In this document: piece by piece, positions 7,611 to 16,734 of the stretch | How the letters are laid out: every line of letters begins with the position of its first letter | Position numbering within the stretch: the first letter of the stretch is position 1 | Assembly: GCA_035547835.1 (NCBI GenBank) | Contig: DASZTW010000020.1 | Span: 84,745-148,744, forward strand | Reading direction: 5' to 3' | Length of the DNA: 64,000 nucleotides | Origin: Acidimicrobiales bacterium | GTDB taxonomy: Bacteria; Actinomycetota; Acidimicrobiia; Acidimicrobiales; Iamiaceae | Position numbers and translations under genes: made by a program | Notes under the pieces: generated by a model | Database searches by the model: none | What the model was told of the DNA's origin: nothing | Seen by the model: only the letters and a program-made list of their open reading frames with translations

Positions 7611-8909
7611 TCAAACTCCGGCAGGCCGCGCCTGCGACCTCGCCGCCCTCCGCGTGCGTTTGGTCGGCTCGGCCGCGGCCCGTTCGGCGCGGATCCGGTC
7701 GAGCAGCACCGACGCCGGCTCGTCAGTGGGGTCCTGCGGCACGAGCTGGCCGGAGAATGCGGCAGCCAAGATCGAGCGACGAAGGACCCGAGCACGGAGC
7801 CGCGCATGATCTATCACCTCGAGGACTCGCGTCTTCACGTCGCCCGCCTCCTGCAGTGCACCCATGATCGCCTGCTGCTCAGATCTCGGCGGCGCCGGAA
7901 TTGGGAGCTGCTTCAGCGTGCCGAGGTTGATCGAGGCAAGGTTCGTCGTCTGCTTCCCGTGCGCCTCGAACCAGGCTCGCCCCCACGTGTTGGCGTGGGT
8001 GGAGACGAAGTAGGGGTCAAAGGCGTCGTTCAGGCGGGCCCGGAACACATGGTTCTGATGAATGCAGTCAGAAACCTGACCCTCCCAGACCCAACCGCGC
8101 CCGAGCTTGTCCCGGTCGCCACCCTCGTTGAGCAGGACGTCACCCGGCTCGAGACGTAGCGCCTCGGCCTTGTCGGGATGGACATGAATCGTCGTCACAT
8201 CCGAGAGGTCGAGTCGCCCACGCTGCACGTTCGCGACCCGCAGGTAGGGCACCTCGACGAACGACGCATCGGATTGCCGCTTCGAGTCCTTCGTCACACC
8301 ACCCTTGATCTCCGCGATCTCTCCGAGGGTCGTCCAGGGCCAACCCCCCGCCTCGAAGGCCTGGCGGACCCGCACCCGGTCGAGAACTCGCACGCGGTGC
8401 TCGGCACGGGTAAGAGCCGTCTCGGCAGCGTCGAGGCGGGAAAGGTGTTCCTCGATGGCGGCGACGATCCGCCCCTGCTCAGCCAGAGGCGGCAGTTGGA
8501 CGGGGGTCGAGTCGAAGTTGCCCTTGGTGATGTGGACCATGCCAGAGCCGTGCGTCCGATCCTGAAGGGACGCCAACGTGTACTCGAGCAGCCACCGATG
8601 AAACGCTGGGTCGATTCGGCTGTCGACTTTGAAGATGTGCTGATTCAGGACCGCTTCCGGGCCATGCCACAGGAAGACGCCCAGGGTTGCCGCCCACGAC
8701 ACCAACAAGTCGCCGTCTCTGACGATGTGTCGCTCCTCGGCCTCGCCGGCGTAGTAGTTGAATTCACCGCCTGAGCCCGTCAAGTTCTGAATTCGGATGA
8801 TCGGCCGACCGCTTTCCCGCCACTCGGACTTCTTGAATCCTCGGCCGTTCAGGTAGCTACCGATTTCGCCGAGCGTTGCCATCGCCCATCCTGTCGGCAA
8901 CTCGCTCAT
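7611..8909 (-). CDS. hsdS: Type I restriction-modification specificity subunit (HsdS)
   Basis: 432 residues with two tandem target-recognition domains, each starting with a TLGEI element (about residues 11 and 217). Each is followed by a conserved helical spacer: LPPLAEQGRIVAAIEEHLSRLD after the first, IPAPPRSEQQAIMGALQEA after the second. HsdS sets the DNA target of both methylation and cleavage, each domain reading one half of a bipartite site. ATG at 8909 overlaps the hsdR stop (ATGA), so the longer upstream frame is rejected. The two recognition domains are dissimilar, implying an asymmetric target. The protein looks full length. Confidence 0.93.
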   Translation of the reverse strand: MSELPTGWAMATLGEIGSYLNGRGFKKSEWRESGRPIIRIQNLTGSGGEFNYYAGEAEERHIVRDGDLLVSWAATLGVFLWHGPEAVLNQHIFKVDSRIDPAFHRWLLEYTLASLQDRTHGSGMVHITKGNFDSTPVQLPPLAEQGRIVAAIEEHLSRLDAAETALTRAEHRVRVLDRVRVRQAFEAGGWPWTTLGEIAEIKGGVTKDSKRQSDASFVEVPYLRVANVQRGRLDLSDVTTIHVHPDKAEALRLEPGDVLLNEGGDRDKLGRGWVWEGQVSDCIHQNHVFRARLNDAFDPYFVSTHANTWGRAWFEAHGKQTTNLASINLGTLKQLPIPAPPRSEQQAIMGALQEAGDVKTRVLEVIDHARLRARVLRRSILAAAFSGQLVPQDPTDEPASVLLDRIRAERAAAEPTKRTRRAARSQARPAGV

Positions 8910-11755
8910 GCGGCGATGGCTTCGGTGAGGTCGGACAGGATCGTGTCGAGGTCGTCGCCGAAGAGTTGGCGGGCCTTGCCGAGGCCGCCGCGCTGGCTGA
9001 AGGGCGGGTCCTGGAACTCGAGTGGTTCGATCGACAGCGATGCGGCGAGGTGGTCGCGGATGAGGGTGAGCCACTCGAGCTGCTCGGCGCTGAAGACCCG
9101 GCCGGTGTTGCGCTGTTGGAGGAGCCAGGCGTCGAACCGTTCGCACACCAGATCGGGGAACGGGGTGAGCTCGTCGCTGTCGCCGAGGGCGAAGCGCACG
9201 AGGCTCACGATGTTGGTGAGCACCGTGCCGGCCGAGCCGCGCACCTTCGACGCGTCGAGCGTCTCGTATGCCTCCCACAGCCCTTCGGGGGTCCAGCGGT
9301 GCGGCGGCTTGCCGATGGCTTCGGCCAGCTCCTTCACGTCGCGATAGGTGAGGCGTTTGGCGTACGGCCGGCTGTAGAGCACCTCGAGCGCGGTGATCTG
9401 GTCGCGGTGCTCGTCGAGGAACTCGCGGAACGACTCGACGGTTGCGGCCGCCCGGGCGCGGGCATCGACGGAGAACTCCGCACGGGTGACCTCGTCGACG
9501 CTGATCTCGTCGATCATCTGGTCGATGCTGCGTTGCACGTTCACCAGCGCGTCGCGCAGCTCGGCGTTGGAAGCAAGCGGCTTGACGGCCTCGTCGAACA
9601 GCGCCTTGCGGGCCTGGTCGATCTCGGCGCCCGTTGGCTCGCTGTTGCCCGAGGCGATCTGGGCGGCGGCGCGTTGGCGATCCGGGTCGATCGCGTCGAC
9701 CAACCCGTGCTCGATCGCTTTGAGCGACTGGCCGGCGAGCGCTTCGAGCGCGTCGCGGTCGGCGGGGGTGATGCGGCCGTCGATGCGGGCCAGGCGCGAC
9801 GCGAGCGTGGAGACGAGATCCTCCGATACCTGCCCGAGCGCGGCCTGGTGGAGGAGCTTGTCGAGCGACACGCCTCGTTTGCGTTCGAGCGGGGTGGTCT
9901 CGATGAGCTTCGTTTCCGTGACCCCTACCGCGTCGACGAGCACGAAGCGGTCCTTGTGCGTGGCGTCGGGCGTGACGACCTGGAGGTCGCTGTCGGCGAT
10001 CGTGCGCACGCCGCGGCCCTTCATCTGCTCGAAGAAGTTCCGCGACCGCACCATCCGCATGAACACCACCATCTCGATGGGCCTCACGTCGGTGCCGGTG
10101 GCGATCATGTCGACCGTCACCGCGATGCGCGGGTAGTAGCTGGTGCGGAACGCCTGGAGCAGGTCTTCGGGCTTGGCCCCGTCGGACGACTTGTACGTGA
10201 TCTTGGCGATCACATCGTTGCCCTTGCCCAGCTCCTCGCGTGCGATGCGCACGATGTCCTCGGCGTGGCTGTCGTCCTTGGCGAAGATCAACGTCTTCGG
10301 GATGTGCCGCAGGCGGCCGTGCTCGTCGACCTCGCGGTCGGGGAACATCGCCGGGAGGTTGTCGCGGATGGCGCGGATCACCGTGCGGATCTGGTCTTTC
10401 GCCACGACGCGCTTGTCGAGCGCCTTCTCGTCATACGTGAGATCTTCGTCGACCTCCTCGAGGCGCTCCTGGCGGGTCTCGCGGTCGCGGAAGGTGGTGA
10501 CGTAGCCCTGGCCGCCCTCGATCGTCGACCCCTGCTCGGTGATCGCGGTCGACAGGCGGAACACGTCGAAGTCGACGTTCACGCCGTCGGCCACCGCCTG
10601 AGGGAAGCCGTACTCCATCACCAGGTTCTGGTTGAAGAACCCGAACGTCTGCTTGCCCGGTGTTGCCGTGAGACCAACGAGGAACGCGTCGAAGTACTCG
10701 AGGACCTGGCGCCACACCCCGTAGATCGATCGGTGGCACTCGTCGACGATGACCACGTCGAACGCTTCGATGGGCAGCGCCGGCTGGTAGTCGACCTCCA
10801 CGGCGCGGGGCGGAGCGAGGTCGAAGCTCGATTCCTCGTCGAGCTCATCGGCCAGCTCCGCGTCGCCCCGCAACATCGAGTACACGCGCTGGATCGTGCC
10901 GATGCACACGCTCGCCACCGGGTCGACCTTGTTGTGGGTGAGGCGCTGCACGGTGTACAGCTCGGTGAACTTCCTGCCTGAGCCCGGCACCTCGTAGCCC
11001 TGGAACTCCTTGAGCGTCTGGCGGCCCAGGTTGCCCCGGTCGACCAGGAACAGGATGCGCTTCGCCTGCGCTTGGCTGATCAGCCGCTCACAGATCACTG
11101 CCGCGGCGAGGGTCTTGCCCGAACCGGTGGCCATCTGGATCAACGCCCGGGGCCGGTTTGCCTTCAGCGAGGTGTCGAGCTTGCGAACAGCTTCGACCGA
11201 GGCCGGCCGCAACCAGGTGGGGATGCCCTCGGTCGATTCGATGGCCGGGATGCGGGCCCGCAGGGAGCCGCCGCCGTGTCCGATGTGCTCTTCGACCTCG
11301 CGCTCGAACGTGGCGGGCTGATGGAACCAGAAGACCCTCCGGGCGGTGGGCTCGGGGTCCATGTGGCAGGTGAACCAGGTCTCGTCGCCCGTCGACTCAT
11401 ACGCATAGGGCACGCAGCGCACCGTCGAGCCGTCTTCCCGTTCGCGGTCGACGAGGTAGGCCGGCAGCTCGTCGGGCACGTTCGTCTGGTACTTCACCGT
11501 CTGCCACTCGACGCCCGACAGGGTGGTCCCCTGCTTCTTCGCCTCGATCACCCCTACGGCTTGGCGGTTCACGAACAGCACGTAGTCGGCTGGACCCGCG
11601 TCGGTGACCAGCTCACGAACCGCCACACCCGTGCCGGCGTAGAGGTTCGCCGCCTTGTAGTCCTGCACCGCCCAACCCGCGGCCTCCGGCATCGCATCGA
11701 TGCGAACACGCGCGCGCTGCTCGGGCAGCAAACCGTCCATGTCGTCGGAGCCCAT
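8906..11755 (-). CDS. hsdR: Type I restriction enzyme R subunit (HsdR), EcoEI-like
   Basis: 949 residues. An N-terminal PD-(D/E)XK nuclease domain has D57 and the E71-A-K73 motif. A DEAD-box-type translocase follows with Walker A MATGSGKT (208-215), DECH (338-341) and GLTATP (361-366), then a helical C-terminal domain binding the M and S subunits. It is the ATP-driven translocase and cutter of the R2M2S complex. It is the first gene of the operon. The start at 11755 has only a weak ribosome site, and an in-frame ATG 15 nt downstream (11740) is an alternative. All motifs are intact, so the restriction activity may be functional. Confidence 0.95.
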   Translation of the reverse strand: MGSDDMDGLLPEQRARVRIDAMPEAAGWAVQDYKAANLYAGTGVAVRELVTDAGPADYVLFVNRQAVGVIEAKKQGTTLSGVEWQTVKYQTNVPDELPAYLVDREREDGSTVRCVPYAYESTGDETWFTCHMDPEPTARRVFWFHQPATFEREVEEHIGHGGGSLRARIPAIESTEGIPTWLRPASVEAVRKLDTSLKANRPRALIQMATGSGKTLAAAVICERLISQAQAKRILFLVDRGNLGRQTLKEFQGYEVPGSGRKFTELYTVQRLTHNKVDPVASVCIGTIQRVYSMLRGDAELADELDEESSFDLAPPRAVEVDYQPALPIEAFDVVIVDECHRSIYGVWRQVLEYFDAFLVGLTATPGKQTFGFFNQNLVMEYGFPQAVADGVNVDFDVFRLSTAITEQGSTIEGGQGYVTTFRDRETRQERLEEVDEDLTYDEKALDKRVVAKDQIRTVIRAIRDNLPAMFPDREVDEHGRLRHIPKTLIFAKDDSHAEDIVRIAREELGKGNDVIAKITYKSSDGAKPEDLLQAFRTSYYPRIAVTVDMIATGTDVRPIEMVVFMRMVRSRNFFEQMKGRGVRTIADSDLQVVTPDATHKDRFVLVDAVGVTETKLIETTPLERKRGVSLDKLLHQAALGQVSEDLVSTLASRLARIDGRITPADRDALEALAGQSLKAIEHGLVDAIDPDRQRAAAQIASGNSEPTGAEIDQARKALFDEAVKPLASNAELRDALVNVQRSIDQMIDEISVDEVTRAEFSVDARARAAATVESFREFLDEHRDQITALEVLYSRPYAKRLTYRDVKELAEAIGKPPHRWTPEGLWEAYETLDASKVRGSAGTVLTNIVSLVRFALGDSDELTPFPDLVCERFDAWLLQQRNTGRVFSAEQLEWLTLIRDHLAASLSIEPLEFQDPPFSQRGGLGKARQLFGDDLDTILSDLTEAIAA

Positions 11756-11827
11756 CCCAGCCAGAGAGTACGGGACTCGCGTACGCCCGGCCCGTGACCA
11801 GAGGTGACGGCCAGTACCGGACGCGGG

Positions 11828-12868
11828 TTACAGCCCCGCCGCGTTCACGTCGGCGACCAGGTCGAGGAGGTGGGCGAGGCCGGCGAGCTGGTCGTCGAGG
11901 GTGTCGCCCATGGGGTTGACGCGCAGCTCGTCGACGCCGCAGGCGCGGTACTCGAGCAGGCGGCGTCGGATCTCGTCGGGCGGGCCGATCAAGTTGGTGC
12001 GCAGCCCGATCTCGAGCGGCACGGCCGCCCGGGCCGCGTCGCGGTCGCCGGCGCGCCACAACCGCTGCACCTCCGCGACTGCGTCGCCAAGACCCTGCCG
12101 GCCGAACGCCTGGTTGTAGAAGTTGGTCGAGGCCGAGCCCATCGCCCCGAACGTGAACGCGTAGCCAGCCGCGTGACGCCTGCCCGCCTCCTCGACGTCG
12201 TCGGTGATCTCGCAGCTCACCGCCACGGTGATGTCGACGTCGTCGATGGTGCGGCCCACGGCGGTCGCGCCCGCGGCGATCTCGTCGAGGAAGACGTCGG
12301 CGTGCTCGCACAGGAACGAGTTGCCGATCCACCCGTCGGCCAGCGCGCCGGTCATGCGGAGGTTCGCCGGGCCCAGCGACGCCACGTAGATCGGCACGTC
12401 GACGGGCCGCGCCGCCACCCGCAGCGCCTTGCCCTCGCCGCCCGGCAGGGGAAGCTCGAACACGTCGCCGTGGTAGTCGACCCGCTGGCCCGACGTCGCC
12501 AGGCGGATGATCTCGATCGTCTCACGCGTGCGGGCGACGGGCTTGGTGAAGCGCACGCCGTGCCAGCCCTCCATCACCTGCGGCCCGCTCGTGCCGACGC
12601 CGAGGACGAACCGGCCACCGGACAGCTCCTGCAGCGACAGCGCCGACATGGCGAGCATGGCCGGCGTGCGGCTGCCGAGCTGCACGATGGCCGTGCCCAA
12701 CCGGATCGACCGCGTGACTTGCGACAACGCACCGAGGGGGGCGAGCGCGTCGTGGCCCCAGAACTCGGGCAGCCACACCGTGGCCGCGCCGAGCTTGTCG
12801 GCCTCCACCACGTAGTCGATCATCCACGGCATCTGAGGGGAGGCCGTGACGCCGACGCGGAACGTCAC
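11828..12868 (-). CDS. LLM-class F420-dependent oxidoreductase
   Basis: 346 residues with the luciferase-like monooxygenase TIM barrel. Diagnostic parts are the N-terminal DYVVEADKLGAATVWLPE strand-helix, the IRLGTAIVQLGSRTPAMLAMSALSLQELSGGRF block and GVGTSGPQV. In actinobacteria this subgroup uses reduced F420 rather than FMN to act on sugars, alcohols or lipid-linked substrates; the substrate cannot be told here. The start is GTG at 12868, overlapping the stop of the preceding SRPBCC gene (GTGA), so the two are coupled. The pairing suggests that the SRPBCC protein binds a hydrophobic compound that this enzyme oxidises or reduces, which is an inference. Confidence 0.88.
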   Translation of the reverse strand: MTFRVGVTASPQMPWMIDYVVEADKLGAATVWLPEFWGHDALAPLGALSQVTRSIRLGTAIVQLGSRTPAMLAMSALSLQELSGGRFVLGVGTSGPQVMEGWHGVRFTKPVARTRETIEIIRLATSGQRVDYHGDVFELPLPGGEGKALRVAARPVDVPIYVASLGPANLRMTGALADGWIGNSFLCEHADVFLDEIAAGATAVGRTIDDVDITVAVSCEITDDVEEAGRRHAAGYAFTFGAMGSASTNFYNQAFGRQGLGDAVAEVQRLWRAGDRDAARAAVPLEIGLRTNLIGPPDEIRRRLLEYRACGVDELRVNPMGDTLDDQLAGLAHLLDLVADVNAAGL

Positions 12869-13416
12869 GCTCGGCCCTCAGCGATGGCGCGGATGCCTTC
12901 GACGGTTCGCGCCATGTTGCCGTGGTGCTCGACGAGACGGTGCCGGAGGATCCGGGGTTCTTTGTCGGGCATCGACTCGATGGCCATCGTGATCCCCGAC
13001 GGGCCGGGCCCGATCGACGCCGAGTAGCGAAGGCGGGTTCTGGCCCCTTCGGGCGTGAGGTCGAAGCGCCAACGTGAACCAGGGTTCGAGCGGTCGATGG
13101 TGGACCAGGCGAACGACCGGTTCGGTTCGTGGACCTCGACGAACGCCGCGACTTCCCACTCCCCGATCGCCTTGTGGCGGTTACGGCCGTTGAACACGGC
13201 GCCCACCGCAGGCCGGTCGGTGCCGACCCACGACGCCCCGAGGAACTCGGTGGAAAACCGGGCGGGAAGCGAGATGTCGGTCACCAGCGCGAACACGCGC
13301 TCAGGCGGTGCGTCGATCACCACTTCGACCCACGTGCCGGGCTCGTCGGCGAGCCGGATCGGGTCACTCGGCCCCGAGCCGAACGTGAGAGGGATCTCCG
13401 GATCTGTCCCGTCCAC
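12865..13416 (-). CDS. SRPBCC (polyketide cyclase/START-like) family protein
   Basis: 183 residues. The pattern WVEVVIDAPPERVFALVTDISLPARFS is the start of a polyketide cyclase/dehydrase-like SRPBCC domain, followed by the antiparallel strands (GEWEVAAFVEVHEPNRSFAW, SRWRFDLTPEGARTRLRYSA) and the long C-terminal helix RHRLVEHHGNMARTVEGIRAIAE. These proteins form a hydrophobic ligand cavity; functions range from cyclases to lipid carriers. The start GTG at 13416 is the first in-frame start in front of the domain. It is the first gene of a two-gene operon with the LLM oxidoreductase. Confidence 0.82.
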   Translation of the reverse strand: MDGTDPEIPLTFGSGPSDPIRLADEPGTWVEVVIDAPPERVFALVTDISLPARFSTEFLGASWVGTDRPAVGAVFNGRNRHKAIGEWEVAAFVEVHEPNRSFAWSTIDRSNPGSRWRFDLTPEGARTRLRYSASIGPGPSGITMAIESMPDKEPRILRHRLVEHHGNMARTVEGIRAIAEGRA

Positions 13417-13654
13417 GGCTGCACTCCCCGGTCAGTGGCAACGTGATGCCTACTCGGCGGTCACGATAGGCGCTCGTGTCGGAGGTCGGTCCGCTGCCGC
13501 CGCCATGGGCTCGGCGAACGTTTGTGGTCAGGGCACGAGCGGTTGGCACCCGCCCAGGGTCCGACGCCGCCGATCTTGTCGACGGTGTAGCGCACGACCT
13601 GCCGGCAGATCGAAGTGCGACGTGCCTGTCGTCCACACGGGACGTAACGCCAGC

Positions 13655-13669
13655 ACTTCGGACCGAAGT
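13655..13669. terminator. Interrupted palindrome after the UPF0182 gene
   Basis: ACTTCGG (13655-13661) and CCGAAGT (13663-13669) are exact inverted copies around a single base, 8 nt beyond the UPF0182 stop codon. As RNA it would form a 5-bp stem with a GGACC loop, a weak terminator at best, or it may be a protein-binding palindrome. The remainder of the gap 13417-13654 holds nothing I can assign. Confidence 0.3.
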
Positions 13670-13676
13670 CCCGACC

Positions 13677-16600
13677 TCACCCCTTCAAGGTGGTGGTGGT
13701 CCGAGGCGTCGTGGTCGTGGTGGTCGAGGCCGACCCCGACGATGAGCTGAACAAGCTCTGGAGCTGCTGGGTGTAGTCGTCGACCTTCGACTGGTCCTGC
13801 GCCCAAGTCGCGTAGTCGCCACGGCCGTAGGCGGCGCGGCCGTCGGCAAGCGCGGCGTCGAGCTGGGCGATCAGGTTCTTGGCCTTGGCCGCGTCGGATG
13901 CGCTGAGCGCGCCGGGCAACGACGGTGTGGTGGGCGTGGCCGGAGTGGTCGGCGTAGCTGGAGTGCTCGCCTGCACCGCCGTCTCCCGTGTGGACGGCAG
14001 GCCGCAGTTGGGCGCGTTCTCCGTCTCGCTCAAGTGGCTGCCGGGGCACAGCAGGCGGCTGAGCGCGCCGTACAAGGTGGGGTCGATGGCGACGTCAGTG
14101 GCGTCGCCGTGCTGCGTGGCCACGATCACGCGCTTGAGCTGCGGCAAGCCGTTGTTCTCCGCGGCCACATACAGCGCGCGGACGTACAGCAACGAGTTGT
14201 CGATCGGCACGAGGAAGGTGGAGCCGTACACACAGTTCGCCCCCTGCTGGCACAACAGGGTCTGCACCCGCGACACGACCGGGTCCGATGTCATCTGGTC
14301 AGCGATGAGACGCGGACCGTCCGGCAAGTTGCTCGACGGCGTCTGGTACACGGTCACGCGCCCGTAGTCGGACGGGTCGCTCTGGGCAGCCATGAACCCG
14401 GTGAGCTGCTGGCGGGTGTTGGCGCCGCTCGCCACCGGCTCGAACGGCCGCAGCATCAAGAAGCTGGCCGAGCTCTGGTCGGGGAGGCGCATCAACAGGT
14501 AGTAGGGGTCCATCCGGTCTGTGGACTTGGGCTGTGCACCGCTGGCGGTCGGGGCGACCTCGGCGTTGCGACCGCTGGTGCCCACGTTGGGGTCGAGCGC
14601 CAACGTCCACGCGTCGTTCTTGTTGTAGAAGTCGTCGGGGTTGGTGAGGTGGTAGCGGCCGTACATCGTGGACTGCGCCCGGAACAGCTCCTCGGGGTAC
14701 CGGAAGTGGCTGCGCAGGTCGGCCGACGCCTTCGAGCCGTCGACGAACAGCTTCGGGAACGCCGAGCGGTACGCATCGATGATCGGGTCGGTCTTGTCGA
14801 CCACGTACAACTTGACGGTGCCGTCGTACGCGTCGACCACGGCCTTCACCGGGTTCCGCACGTAGTTGAAGTCGTGGTCGAGGCCGCTGCCCGAGGGGAT
14901 GTCGGAGGTGTCGACGGTCTGCGCGTTGGGATAGTGCCGGGTGGTCGTGTAGCCGTCGACGATGTACACGACCCGACCGTTCTTCAAGGTGACCACGTAC
15001 GGGTCGTGGTCCCATGACAGGAACGGGGCCACCGCGTGCAGGCGCTGCTCCACGTCGCGGTTGATCAAGATCTTCGACGACGACCGCACGTTCGACGAGA
15101 TCAGCGGGTTGATGTCGCCAAAGCGCAGCGCGAACGCCGCCCGGTTCACCAGACCGCTCAGACCGGCACCCACCTTGATGCCGTCCTTGCCGACGTACTT
15201 GGTGGTGTGGGTTCGGTTGTTCTTGTCGGTGTAGTCGACCTCGGTGCGGCCGGTGTTGACCATCACGTAGCCCGACTGGCCCTCGCCGAAGTAGATGTCG
15301 GGCTGCTTGATGTCGGGCGCGCCCTTGGTCGACGAGGTCGGGATGTCGAACAACGTGAAGTCCGGACGGCCCTGGTCCGACGCGTTGGCCGGCGCCATCA
15401 CGGTGCCGTACCCGTGCGTGTACGCCAGGTGGGTGGCCTCCCACGACCGCTGCGGCACGCCGCTCGTGTCGAGGTCGCGGTTCGACAGCAGCACCTGGGT
15501 GAGCTCGCCGTTGAGGTCGTAGCGGTCGACGTCGACGTCGTTGATCTCGTAGTACGGCCGCTGCGCCTGCAACTTGGAGTACACGGTCTGCATCACCGTC
15601 GGGTCCCACAGGCGGATGTTGCGGACCGTGGTCGTGTTCTTCGTGAGGTCGCCGGGCGTCAGCTGCGCGGAGCCGCCGAACGGCTTGATCTGGATCTTGT
15701 CCAAGCCCAGCGCGTGGCGGGTGGCCTTGATGTTGTGCTCGATGTAGGGCCGCTCGGTCGACGACTCCGACGGCTGCACCCGGAAGCGCTGCACGAACCA
15801 CGGCACCACCGCGCCCGCCAGCACCGCGACCAGCGCCCACAAGCCCACCGCGATCACCGGCAGCACCCAGCCACGCCGCCAGATGTTCACGATGAACAAC
15901 ACCAGTGCGAACGCCGCGATGAGGATCAGCAGGTAGATCGACTTCAGCTCGACGTTGGTGTCGGTGTACAGCGCGCCGTTGACCGTGCCGCGGTGCGAGA
16001 ACGTGAGCTGGTAGCGCTGCAACCAGTACTGGTAGCCCTTCACCAGCGCCAGCACGCCGAGCAACACCGACAAGTGCGCCTTGACCTGCGGGCCGACCTC
16101 GGGCCGCGGCGACCGCACGCGGATGCCGCCGTTCACGTAGTGGGCCACCGCCGTGACGATCAAGATGATGATGAACGCGGCGAACAGCCAGCTGCCGAGG
16201 AACGTGAGGAACGGCAACCGAAACACGTAGAAGCCGACGTCGGTGTGGAAGGTGGCGTCCTTCACGCCGAAGCTGCGGGCGTGCGTGAACAGGATCCAGT
16301 CGTTCCACTGCGACGACACGCCCGCACCCGCCACCACCGCGAACACCGCCGACACCACCACCCGCACCAGACCGGTGCGGTGACCGACCAGGTCGCGGTA
16401 GCGCTGGACGAGCTCCTCTTCGGGATCGGGGATGAACGCCGGCGCGATCCGGTCCGCGATGAGCAAGTTGGCGAACATCAGCCCGAAGAACAGGACCATG
16501 AAGATGGCCGCCAGCGCGAGCTTGGCCCCGAGCACCCCGCTCCAGACTCCCGTGAGGTGCAGCGAACGGAACCACAGGTAGTCGGTGTAGAAGTGCGCCA

Positions 16601-16724
16601 CCCCGCGCAGCGAGATGATCAACACGATCAGCACCACGACGATGCCGACCGCGAGGGCCCGCCCCCGACCCATCAGCCGTGGCCGCCCGCGCGGCCGACG
16701 GGGCTGATCCGGAGTCGGTCGCAT
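13677..16724 (-). CDS. UPF0182 family integral membrane protein
   Basis: 1015 residues. The N-terminal third has about seven hydrophobic helices, beginning LAVGIVVVLIVLIISLRGVAHFYTDYLWFRSL, a signature of the UPF0182 (COG1615) family. A large soluble part follows (RPYIEHNIKATRHALGLD, LWDPTVMQTVYSKLQAQRPYYEINDVDVDRY), probably outside the membrane. The C-terminus ends in a Ser/Thr low-complexity tail (about 40 residues, ending TTTTTPRTTTTLKG). Function is unknown, although the family is nearly universal in actinobacteria. ATG at 16724 was chosen because the preceding frame is arginine/serine-rich and conserved sequence starts after it. In mycobacteria, as I recall, this family is encoded next to a Lon-like PDZ protein; here that gene is 7 kb upstream on the same strand. 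Confidence 0.92.
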   Translation of the reverse strand: MRPTPDQPRRPRGRPRLMGRGRALAVGIVVVLIVLIISLRGVAHFYTDYLWFRSLHLTGVWSGVLGAKLALAAIFMVLFFGLMFANLLIADRIAPAFIPDPEEELVQRYRDLVGHRTGLVRVVVSAVFAVVAGAGVSSQWNDWILFTHARSFGVKDATFHTDVGFYVFRLPFLTFLGSWLFAAFIIILIVTAVAHYVNGGIRVRSPRPEVGPQVKAHLSVLLGVLALVKGYQYWLQRYQLTFSHRGTVNGALYTDTNVELKSIYLLILIAAFALVLFIVNIWRRGWVLPVIAVGLWALVAVLAGAVVPWFVQRFRVQPSESSTERPYIEHNIKATRHALGLDKIQIKPFGGSAQLTPGDLTKNTTTVRNIRLWDPTVMQTVYSKLQAQRPYYEINDVDVDRYDLNGELTQVLLSNRDLDTSGVPQRSWEATHLAYTHGYGTVMAPANASDQGRPDFTLFDIPTSSTKGAPDIKQPDIYFGEGQSGYVMVNTGRTEVDYTDKNNRTHTTKYVGKDGIKVGAGLSGLVNRAAFALRFGDINPLISSNVRSSSKILINRDVEQRLHAVAPFLSWDHDPYVVTLKNGRVVYIVDGYTTTRHYPNAQTVDTSDIPSGSGLDHDFNYVRNPVKAVVDAYDGTVKLYVVDKTDPIIDAYRSAFPKLFVDGSKASADLRSHFRYPEELFRAQSTMYGRYHLTNPDDFYNKNDAWTLALDPNVGTSGRNAEVAPTASGAQPKSTDRMDPYYLLMRLPDQSSASFLMLRPFEPVASGANTRQQLTGFMAAQSDPSDYGRVTVYQTPSSNLPDGPRLIADQMTSDPVVSRVQTLLCQQGANCVYGSTFLVPIDNSLLYVRALYVAAENNGLPQLKRVIVATQHGDATDVAIDPTLYGALSRLLCPGSHLSETENAPNCGLPSTRETAVQASTPATPTTPATPTTPSLPGALSASDAAKAKNLIAQLDAALADGRAAYGRGDYATWAQDQSKVDDYTQQLQSLFSSSSGSASTTTTTTPRTTTTLKG

Positions 16725-16734
16725 GGAGGCGACT

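Noticed and set aside
8876..10981. Long plus-strand open frame of about 700 codons
   Set aside because: It is antisense to hsdR, whose motifs are all intact. Its protein is a biased His/Glu/Val/Leu sequence of the kind produced by the complementary strand of high-GC genes.
13417..13654. Possible small gene between SRPBCC and UPF0182
   Set aside because: Short frames exist on both strands but have no ribosome site or recognisable pattern.
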